From Trichoplax sp. H2 (Eukaryota > Placozoa > Uniplacotomia > Trichoplacea): a stretch of DNA of 64,000 nt. Of the stretch, positions 1 to 9,624 are shown piece by piece (position 1 is the first letter of the stretch; every line of letters starts with the position of its first letter). The notes under the pieces were generated by a model. That model did not search any database. It was given only the letters and a program-made list of their open reading frames with translations, and had not been told where the DNA came from. Made by a program: the position numbers and the translations under genes. The DNA is taken from assembly GCA_003344405.1 (NCBI GenBank), contig NOWV01000010.1, forward strand, positions 186,001-250,000. The letters run 5' to 3'.

Positions 1-3000
1 GCGTTGATTTGTATCGCCCGTAGCTCCAAAAGGATCAAAAATTATGCTTTCAGGACTATGAGTGCGTTGAGCTGATGGACTCGGGGCTCTTTGAGTTGCG
101 AAGTCGAAGACATCTGGAGAATCCTTTGCCCTTGGAGATATGGATATCAAATCGTCCTTGCCAGAAACACTTTTATTATTATTTTGAGAAAACGGATCAA
201 AAGCGTCTAGTTGAACAGCGCCAGCAGGGTTTGTTTCAGGTTTCTTTAAAGCATTATTACTAGCTTTAACAGTTGGTGCAAAAGGATCAAAAGAATCGGA
301 GGAAACTGCTTTCGTAGGTAATTTGTTATCGAAAAAACTTGAAAAAGGGTCAGTAGGCGAGATCGGAGATTGATTTACTAACTCAGATATCCGATCAGCG
401 CTCTTACTTCGATGCATCCCTTGAGACTTTTGACTTATCTCAAGATTGATCAAATTAACTTCAGAACTTGGAGATACGAGCTTTACTGGCGGGCTCTTCT
501 GTAAGAATTTATCGTTAGAAACACTCTGATGTGAAGGAGCTGCTGTTACATTCGAAGAGCTAAAATCTAATAATGTGTCCTCTGTCTTCGTAGTTTCCTG
601 CTCGACGTTTACGACGACTTTCGCTCGGTTTAAAAATCTCTCCTCTGCTTCATCCGCGCGATTTACAGCGTCCGATGTTAAATCAAGGATATTTCCAGGA
701 TTGGAAGACGATTTACTCAATCCGCTAGTATCTCTAGTAGCTGAAATTGAATCAGCACTTTGCTTTCGCTGTAATGCTTCTGTTCGGGCATTGTCTAATT
801 TTTCTAACTTTTCATATGAAATAGTATCCATTTGGCCTTAATAAAAATTTTAATATTAGCTGACATCAGTTAAGATCTGTTTATGCAGATATTCAATGAT
901 ATCCTTACCATACTGTAAACGAATCGTTTCTAGCTCCTTCTTGGATGAGAGACATGGAAATAATATCACACGCTCCTGAAGATGAGTAGCATCTGGAGGC
1001 AGTATCGGATCGGGCTCATCATCACTATCATCATCCATATCTGTTGGACCCTGATGAGTTTTTAATACGCTCACAGCCAACTCTACATGAAATCCAGAAG
1101 GGTACTTATCGGGGTTGTCCTCATCTATATGATCCAGCTTTGATCTAAAACGAACAAATTATTTATGACTTTGTCAATATAACTTAAAAGGAAAATTTAA
1201 TAAATAGATTAAAAACCTACATCGAAAACTTATATCCTTTTGCCTCTGTTTCAACAAAGCTCGTATGAATTTGCAGTTGAAAAATTGGAAAAGATTGAAT
1301 CTGAAAGACATAATTCTTATTTCTAAATTCTTCCTTATTATGCCAGTTGAGACTATTCTTAGATTACCTCTCTGTGTATTTTTGATGACAGCGTCGAGCG
1401 AGCGTGATAGACTGCTATCATTACGTCACCCCTAACAAGAGTTCCTAATGGGAACATAATTTTGCCATCGCTACTATTGTAAACTCTAAAAATGTTGAAA
1501 GAACGTAGTATTATGTTTCCAACTACAGTTATTAACCTTTATGAGTAATAACTACGATTGTAGCAAAATCATCGGACTATAAAGTAAAATCAATACCTCA
1601 TCTCTTCTAAGGCATCCTGAAAAGTACACACCCGCCTCGTGTTGTTCTCAAAAACCTCAATATATGGCCGACACCCGATCCTAAATTAAAACAACGATTA
1701 GTAAGGAAATGCAATCTTAATGGATAATTTTCATGGAGTACATACCGGGCTTTGTTGAACAATGGAACCGGAGTAATAGAAATGCTGTCTAATCGTACAG
1801 TATGCTCATGAAGACTGCTTTTTCCCTTGTTAACAATTGTAGAAAAATACCTAAGGAACCTATAAAATAGTATGCGAAATAGAATTATTAGAAAAAATTT
1901 TGAAGACTCATCAATATAAATTAATGTCTAAAGAACAGGTATCAACTTACCGACGTTGAGATGGAGAAATTTCAATAACATCTACATCCTGCCTACGCTT
2001 TGCAAGAACCATCCGCAAAGTTGTTTCTCCGGTTTTAAAAAGACCGCAATAAACCAAATAACATGCTGTAACTAGGACAGAAGTACTTTTTCCATCCTAT
2101 TGAGATCGTTGTCATCGTTTAGTGATATCGTAATTTCCAATATCTTAATCAAAAATTTTATTTCACCTTGCAATGAATAATAGCAACATTTTTACTGTCT
2201 TTACTCAGCCAACTATCAATAGCACGGCATACAGCAAATAGATGATTCAATGATAACAATCTTCTTGACGGTGTACAAAAATGTGTAACCTAGATTAGGT
2301 AAAATCGCGGTCAGTCCAGTACAAAAGTTAGATCATACCAGAAATGGACTTAATAAGAATTATAACTTACGGCACTATTCAAGACAGTGGTATCATACAT
2401 TTTCGGTGAAACATTGAACACGTGATAGCTTTGTGGATGTGACCTTTCAAGAAAGTTTCGAACTTCCTCGATTGGATTCTGCCTTGTTGATTCGTGACCA
2501 CGGATAGATGGAAACGGCATAACTATAGCGTGCAACATGGATGCAGTTATTTATATCAATATCAGATAAAGTTCTATGCTCTCAGTAGTAGTATTTAGAC
2601 GTTAGGAATGTATTATGATCATATAACGAAGAAAACATTTTTAAAATGCGATATCTGCTTCCATAAGGTTGTTGTATGGATATTGAATTGTGCATATCGT
2701 TTGTATGCTTTGTCTATTCTGTATTCCAATATGCAACATGCCATGTTTAAGGTAAATAAGAACTACAGTACTTATCGCACATTTACCAGCTATATCTTTC
2801 ATAAAATAAATATCAGTGCGATTAAACTACAACAACTGCTAACATCGATTTACCTAACAGTGAAATATTGACATTTTTCAAACATTTTTAATCAATATAC
2901 GAAAGCAAAACTTACCAATAAGCTTCGTAGTAATATACGTCACATCTAACTTATTCGTGTATAGGCTAAAAAACATTTTAAAACGAATTTCGTAAGAAAT

Positions 3001-6000
3001 TACTAATTGATCAGACTAAATAATGTAACAATACCTTTGCATAGTATTAGTAACAGAATTTGAAACAGATTTTAACATTCCCAAAAAAGCGGTTCCCTTC
3101 GAGGTAACATTTGTACCAACGTAGCTATCATTTGCTGCTTGACCATGTTCATTCGGCGTAACCGATGTTGCTGAAGCTAGAGATTGAATTTGGGTTATTG
3201 GATTGATTTTAAATTATAATGATAACTCATTTCCTCTATCACTGAATAATTAATATACAAAACACACCTTCGATTGGTATACTCTGTCCAAGAAAGCATA
3301 GAATTCATGGATTGCATGTAATCAATTAATAAAGAATTTTAGGGATGGAGATAACACCTTTTATTAAATGCATAAGAATATAACAGTAACGTATAAATAA
3401 ACTAGCCAATCGAGAACACTTCTCAGTAATTAAAGAAACCATATACTAACCCAGGTAGCACCAATATCTAGATTTAGTTTTAACTCGTTGCTGATCTCGT
3501 TTAAGTCATTCAGGATATCGCTCACCGAAGGGCGTTGGTTGACGTTAACGACAAGTATTTTACCTATGGTGAATTAATACACTTATAATTATTATAACCT
3601 GCGAAGATATCAATACACTATTCCCTATTTGAGCCTATCCAGTTCGATACGTAGCCAGAGTGACTTACGTATAAGGTTTTCAAAAAGCTTGTAATCAGGC
3701 TTGTTTTTTGGAATATTATATTTTGCATTTAGAATTGCTAGTTTAGTAGAACCAGTACTAGAAGTATCCTCAAAAGGATGCGATGAATAACAGAGGATAT
3801 ACAATAGACATCCAAGATCCTAAAAGGGATAGAATTATTCGTGTACCTAAACAGCGGTAACTACAATGTGAAACATTTTAGTCTTACCCAGACGTCAACT
3901 TTCTCATTGATTTCCTGATTGCTCCATAGGTCGATCATTTCCGGAGGGCGATATAAAGGCGTTGTAACTTCTTCAATCTATAGCATACGTAATTCATAAT
4001 TTTTCAATGGCATTGAATTAAACCACTTAAAAGTACCCCTTGAGGCCGAGTGTTAATGTGTTACGCTTTAACTATTAATGTTACAACACCATATCGTTAA
4101 AGCCTATTATCTGCTAACAATATAACATAATGTTTTACATATCTTACATCTTCAAGAAGTAGAGCGCGATCCTGTGAAGTCCAAGATTCCGTTGGCTGAA
4201 AAGTCGATTTAGTAGAACTGCCAAAATCACAAAGCCTCATAATGTTATTGGAATTCAATAAAAAGTTTTCGGGCTAGATAATAATATATAGTTAACAAAG
4301 TCAATAATCAAGCAAACTCATAACATTAAGAAACTCTAGTCAAGCAAATACTTTGAGATCCCTGTGGATAACTGGGGGTGCTTGGTTATGCATGTGAGCT
4401 ACTGCTTTGCAACATTGTATGAAGATTAAAAGGACAACATGGGGCTTAAGGGATTCTACATCACGATGTCCATTTATAAGGTCAATTAAATGACCTCCTA
4501 GAAAATTTCGACATGTTATACAGTATTATAATATTATCGCATTGATACGTGACAAGAGGATATTTACATATGTGCACTAACCTGAACATAACTCCATCAA
4601 TAAGAGAACTTCATCGAAAGAATTTGTAGATTTATCATCATCTTCGCTTAACTGTGAAGCCGCACAGACAAGCTTGACGATGTGAGGATGACCTTGGAGT
4701 TGTCTCTGTAGATTCACCATTGTTAAGTGAATAGCTCAAGTCTGTCCTGACTGTACTCTTGTCAATTTAAAATTACTAAAAACTACTGATATGAACAATA
4801 CTGTCTCTTGCAGCAAAATTATTGCTAACTACATCTCCATTTTTTAAACCTTATATGAGACATATTAAGAAGTACTAGGACACCATAATAACTAACTGGA
4901 CAATTTACAGGAATTATACAGAGTTTTAGCCGCTTTCGTAACCGGATAAATCGTATCTTGTGATAAAAACTAGATAAGACGTTGGTATAAAAATTTATTT
5001 TTAACCTGAGAAAAAAGTACCGAAAGATATACTAAGAACTCATTGCTGGATTCGTAGAATTATACTTGGCATATTTAATTAACTGCTTTCAATGCCATAC
5101 TTATGTGATGTACGTATCATATACCACAGTAATTTATACTATTAAATTCACAGTATACGTAGTTTAGGATACCAAAACATTAATTTCATTTGCAATTGCT
5201 TTTCTTGCTTTCTGGTCAAAGGCGAGCAATCGCTGTATAGATATTTATAAGAAGATTAAAAAGTATTTGCAAAATCATGAAATTATACTAAATATATCAT
5301 CAACGATAAGCTACTAGATCGTAAATATACAAGTAACCAATCGTTGCTTACGTACAGTGTTGTACCGTACCCTTATCATTAGCAGCAATCAAAGACCGAA
5401 ATTATATTACTGTATCACACGTATATTTATTTATCTCTGCCTTAACTACTTGGGAATACCGTAAGCGAGGATTAATAGTACGCATTATGCAAAGAAATTA
5501 ATATCCAAATAGGGAAACTTTATAATAAAGTAGCGTAGGCTTAATAATGTCTGCACTTCTGACTAACGTACGTATTACTGTACCTTTAAAGCAAATTCAC
5601 GTCCAGAGTTATTATCCTGCGCCAAATAGATATAACCGTAACCACCTTGAAATTGGATTTAATATATATATCTCGGTTAAAAGTTTTACTACTTTATGCT
5701 GTATTACCGTGTGAAAATATTCTGAAAACAAAAAATTTGAACTGCTACAAAATGTAACTGAACACAGGCATTAATTATACTGTAAGAGTATCAGTAAACT
5801 GAATACAATGCTAGCAAAATCAGGTTAGAACCAGTATACGAATTAATTAATTAAAAGTACAGCTCCGAAATGATTGCAGCTGATATATTGCAAGCATTCT
5901 TTAAAAATTAGCTCATATATTAAAATTAAACCAGAAGATGGTCACGGCATTGCGTAGTATCCATATATATATATATGTATTTTAACTAGCGAGAAGTGTT

Positions 6001-7411
6001 TAGATACATTTTATATCGATGCTGCAAAAATAAAGTACTGTAGTGAAGCATTCTATATATGCGATCTCAAAGCTAAATAGGTATATTTTTGATGGTTATA
6101 ATTTCAAAATATCCAAATAACTAAAGAGTTCTTACAAACTCTTTGTGACCTATTTATCCATAACTTCTCCAAGTGTAAATATGTACATGAACATGATGCC
6201 TTTCCCTCCGAAAACGATTTAATCTAAAAACATGCGTATACTGTGGTATATTGTTATACAAGGTAGCTCTCAATAACGGTTTATTATCCAGCAGTCTTGC
6301 AGCGGAGCTCACTACGTACATTACCGGTAAAACGTCCAGTATTGTAGTAGCAAGGTACCGTGTAATATCAATATCATGAAATTCGGAATACAGTACAGTA
6401 CAGTACAGTACATACGGTTTAAAAACGTAGTAATTTTTGCCGCAATGCAATAAAATAAGTTAAGATCTAGCCACGTTACGAGATTACATTTCAGTCTGTT
6501 CACAGGACTGCTAATTATCTAATCTGTCTACGTAATATCGGTAGTTTACTGCACCGTAGAGTATAATGCTGATACAGTATTAGGATTCGAACTACAATCC
6601 CCAAGCGTTGCGATCGACTAAACGGAAAGGACCATTTTACCACTGTACTTGCTATATAGCAATGCTAAAAATGCCACGAAGGTTCATACTACAACAATTG
6701 TATTATATCCTTATTACTAACAGTAAATGGTATACATAAATGAATCGAAATAAGCTTGAGAGGAATAAAATATTGCAATACGAGAAGGATTATACACTTT
6801 AGATGTACATATTGTGCTACGTATTAAATATTGAATACACTTTAAGAATCAATTGCAAGTTCACAGTCTTGCAGTAAGTAACGGATTCAGTTCAGTCAGT
6901 AGCATAAATAAACAAATTAATTTCATATTTTAAGACTTAAAAATGACTAGCGGAAAGTAGTATGTGCATAATAAAATATAATATATATACAGTATATAGT
7001 CTCTCCATTTACAGTATCCCGTAGGTACAGCAGATAATATAATAACGTACTGTACTGTACACTTATAGAGCACCGGACCATAGAGCTGGACTAATAACAT
7101 AGTTTGCAGTAGATAATAATAATAATAATAATAATCAGTTAATTTTTCTACCTTCAACTTTTACGCATAAGAATTCATTACTCTTTCAACTTGAAGACTA
7201 TTTCGTAGCTGATCTTATAAACTACTATTTGATAAATTCGACCATCGTGGTGCCTAGACACGAATACCAACTAACCTGTAGCAATAACTTTCTTGACACG
7301 TAAAGTCTGCTTCCCAACTTCTACATCGGTACCAACAAAATCGTCAGCAGACCCTCCGGGATTTTCGCTACGCGATATATAGCTCCAAGCCGAGCGAAAT
7401 AAATCAGACAT
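1..7411 (-). CDS. GAK: Cyclin-G-associated kinase / auxilin (GAK), 3' end off window
   Basis: Ser/Thr kinase plus clathrin-uncoating cofactor acting on clathrin vesicles at the Golgi and plasma membrane. Exons read from the ATG at 7411: 7276-7411, 5584-5645, 5173-5232, 4582-4705, 4352-4497, 4148-4273, 3888-3977, then further small exons down to 909-1144 and 1-836. The kinase domain is intact: glycine loop GGYGYIYLA, catalytic Lys66 (EFALK), HRDLK with Asp174, CDFGS with Asp192, and PPEM in the activation segment. A PTEN/tensin-like domain follows at about 2.9-1.7 kb with a P-loop HCKDGKST, where the catalytic Arg is Thr. A C2 domain follows (1.6-0.9 kb). The last exon carries four DPF motifs, typical adaptor-binding sites. 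The clathrin/J-domain end lies beyond base 1. Family identity is certain from the domain order; small internal exon edges are approximate. Confidence 0.93.
6577..6653 (-). repeat. Degenerate tRNA-like / possible SINE head
   Basis: On the minus strand an A-box-like stretch (CAGTGGTAAAATGG) is followed about 50 bases later by AGTTCGAATCC, a near-perfect RNA polymerase III B box. The T arm and anticodon arm do not pair well, so an intact tRNA is unlikely. It may be a tRNA pseudogene or tRNA-derived SINE head, within GAK intron 1. Confidence 0.3.
7113..7135. repeat. AAT trinucleotide microsatellite
   Basis: An uninterrupted run of about seven ATA/AAT units in GAK intron 1. Confidence 0.8.
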
Positions 7412-7910
7412 GCTGGCTAGATGACAGCAGAATAACTTAGTCTTCTGTTAATGTATATAGAATAAGTTCTGATCCAGATTTATGCAGTGCCAAAGAACTG
7501 CATAATGCCAAAGGGATAGGTCGGCCTCTCAGAGTGACATACTGGTACCTTGATCTAGGGTTAGATTAGATTTTAACTTGCTGTTACAGACCGTGACCGT
7601 GCAGTACAGTACAGTACAGTACTGTACGGTACTGTAACCCTTAAGTGTCAGACTGGCACACTACTGTACAACATGTACAGTGTACAGTACTGTAGAGTGT
7701 ACAGTACAGTAGATCATAGAGATTTTATAAAAATAAAAACCCGATCCAGTTGATCGGAAAAACCTTTCTTATACTGTACAGTGTACAGTACTGTATTACT
7801 TTAGTGCCATAAGTCCCTGGTAGTACTGTACAGTACATTACGTTCTAAGTACTGAACTGTGGTGTTTGACTTGCTCTGCAGAGGCGGTAAAAAAACAAAC
7901 ACGTTTTTTA

Positions 7911-7996
7911 CCTCCCATATGAGCTACTGTACTGTAGACTCAGTCGAGGTCTTCATGGTTCACTACAGGAAGATGTCACTCTCCTCACATGGGAGG
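7911..7996. repeat. Imperfect inverted repeat, 13-base arms
   Basis: CCTCCCATATGAG (7911-7923) and CTCACATGGGAGG (7984-7996) are reverse complements apart from one base. Just left of it, GGTAAAAAA and TTTTTTACC form a second, smaller hairpin (7885-7912). Both sit in the GAK/peroxiredoxin intergenic region between blocks of array A. Confidence 0.6.
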
Positions 7997-8235
7997 ATAT
8001 AGATGAGGCCAAAAATGTCGAAGAATCGTTACTTAATAATCACTCGTGCTAATTTAATAAATGATATGATGCAGTAATAAGGCTAATTTGAACTTTTCTT
8101 CGGTAAATTCTGGTGAATTATTGTACTGTACTATTAATTGAGAAAAATTTAGTCCATTCAGAATCGATCGCCCGCATACTAAACTACTGTCATAACAGGG
8201 CGTTTGGCACAAGATAGTACTGAATGTGGATGAAA

Positions 8236-8290
8236 TGTCTGTCCGTAGTGTCTAGATGGTCAAGTCACCTGTAAAATCCGTGTTCAAGTC
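8236..8290 (+). repeat. Weak tRNA-like box A/box B pair
   Basis: GTGTCTAGATGG resembles an A box, and GTTCAAGTC fits the GWTCRANNC B-box pattern about 30 bases downstream. No convincing cloverleaf forms. It is possibly a decayed tRNA-derived element; low confidence. Confidence 0.2.
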
Positions 8291-8313
8291 AAAGTTTAAC
8301 CCTTACTTACTGT

Positions 8314-8366
8314 AAATAAATTAAATTAAATAAATTAAATTAAATTAAATTAAATTAAATTAAAAT
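8314..8366. repeat. TTAAA pentanucleotide microsatellite
   Basis: About ten near-perfect 5-base TTAAA/AAATT units in the GAK/peroxiredoxin spacer. It shares the 5-base period of the flanking TACTG arrays but is unrelated in sequence. Confidence 0.85.
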
Positions 8367-8888
8367 ACAGTACCTTAAACGGTACTAGTTCCTAAATGTA
8401 AAAGTAGAGTACAGTAGTACAGTACAGTACTGTACAGTAAACTGTACTACGACTGTACAGTACTGTAGAGTACAGTACTGTACCCGGTATACTGTACAGT
8501 ACTGTATCAATCTGGCTCCAGTACAGTACTGTACTGTACTGTACTACTGTACAGTGTACAGTACTTATTAATTTTCATTCGTCTACTGTACTGTAGTCCT
8601 GACTGCAGTACTGTACTGTACTGTACTGTAGACTGCAATCTCTAGGTTGATAGGTTCTGGATTCTTCTACTGCGCGAGCGTAATTATACGCTTTTAACTT
8701 ACTGTGCTGTACTGTACTGTACTTATGTACGTAATTAATGCGTGTATAGGAAGACCTTTGGACAGTAACAGCATGTAACTTTACAATAACACTTCAGTAA
8801 TGTACAGTACACTGTACTGTACCAACACGTGTGCTTACAGTACTACTGCACACTATACTGTAGAGTAACTACTGTTAAGAGTAAGTGA

Positions 8889-8909
8889 GGTGCCGGTGCC
8901 GGTGCCGGG
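8889..8909. repeat. GGTGCC triplicate, GC-rich patch before peroxiredoxin
   Basis: Three tandem GGTGCC units followed by GGG, an isolated GC-rich island about 130 bases before the peroxiredoxin ATG. It may mark the 5' UTR or core promoter; the sequence alone does not show this. Confidence 0.5.
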
Positions 8910-9036
8910 TGTGCTGGTTTGCAAGCTCTCGGGAGTTATATCTGTGAGCTGAACTTACAAAGATTATCAGTCTGTGTACGCGAGTTTCCTTCAGCCACGC
9001 CGGCAGTTTTCTTTGCACGCGATTTCAGCACGAGCG

Positions 9037-9624
9037 ATGAGTAAGGCACAAGTTCAAAAAGCTGCACCAAATTTTGCGGCGAAAGCCGTAGTTGATGGAA
9101 AGTTTAAGGACATAAAACTCTCAGACTACCTTGGTAAATATCTCGTTTTATTCTTTTATCCAATGGACTTCACTTTCGTTTGTCCAACGGAAATCATCGC
9201 CTTCAGTGAGCGCGTTGAAGATTTTCGTTCTAGAAACTGCGAAGTCATAGCGTGCTCAACTGATACAGAATTTTCTCACTTGGCATGGATTAATCAACCA
9301 CGAAAGGAAGGTGGCCTTGGAAGTATGAACATCCCTATTTTAGCGGATCCCACTCATACACTGGCGAAAGATTACGGCGTCTTATTAGAAGATCAAGGGA
9401 TTGCTCTTAGAGGCTTATTCATTATAGATGGGAAAGGCATATTACGCCAAATTACCGTTAATGATCTGCCTGTTGGGCGTTCGGTTGATGAAACTATTCG
9501 ATTAGTGGAAGCATTCCAGTTTACAGATGAATATGGTGAAGTTTGTCCCGCAAATTGGAAACCTGGAAAAAGTACGATAAAGCCTAATCCTAACGACAGC
9601 AAAGCGTTCTTTGCCAGCCAATAG
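9037..9624 (+). CDS. Typical 2-Cys peroxiredoxin (PRDX1/2 type), intronless
   Basis: Thiol peroxidase reducing H2O2 and organic peroxides with thioredoxin as donor; probably cytosolic. It encodes 195 aa from the first in-frame ATG ([13 protein letters not shown]), close to the usual 198-199. The peroxidatic Cys is in FTFVCPTE (residue 49) and the resolving Cys in GEVCPANW (residue 170). The GGLG loop that accompanies overoxidation sensitivity is present. In the C-terminal helix the usual YF pair is FF (SKAFFASQ). No intron interrupts it, unlike the multi-exon genes around it, which suggests a retrocopy or an old intron-poor gene. The frame stays open upstream to 8953 without an ATG. That extension is Arg/Ser-rich like a mitochondrial presequence and could belong to a spliced isoform. 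It is transcribed divergently from GAK. Confidence 0.95.
   Translation: MSKAQVQKAAPNFAAKAVVDGKFKDIKLSDYLGKYLVLFFYPMDFTFVCPTEIIAFSERVEDFRSRNCEVIACSTDTEFSHLAWINQPRKEGGLGSMNIPILADPTHTLAKDYGVLLEDQGIALRGLFIIDGKGILRQITVNDLPVGRSVDETIRLVEAFQFTDEYGEVCPANWKPGKSTIKPNPNDSKAFFASQ

Larger units (their letters stand above)
5646..7275 (-). other. GAK intron 1, 1.6 kb
   Basis: Large first intron between the exon encoding the start (MSDLFRSAW) and the glycine-loop exon. It is AT-rich and holds a short TA run at 5961-5977, small CAGTA units at 6390-6412 and 7045-7062, an AAT trinucleotide run at 7113-7135, and a degenerate tRNA-like stretch near 6577-6653. No exon was recognised inside it. Confidence 0.7.
7598..8870. 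repeat. Array A of TACTG/CAGTA pentamers between GAK and peroxiredoxin
   Basis: Dense runs of the pentamer TACTG and its complement CAGTA, switching orientation at CTGTACAG and CAGTACTG junctions, so that self-complementary GTACTGTACAGTAC-type blocks recur. The main blocks are 7598-7716, 7775-7860, 8402-8640 and 8700-8870. The array occupies most of the 1.6 kb between the divergent start codons of GAK (7411, minus) and peroxiredoxin (9037, plus), so it overlaps any shared promoter. Confidence 0.9.

Noticed and set aside
7598-8870. CRISPR array or satellite interpretation of the pentamer arrays
   Set aside because: No repeat-spacer structure, unit is five bases and flips orientation, and the host genome is animal; simple palindromic repeat fits better.
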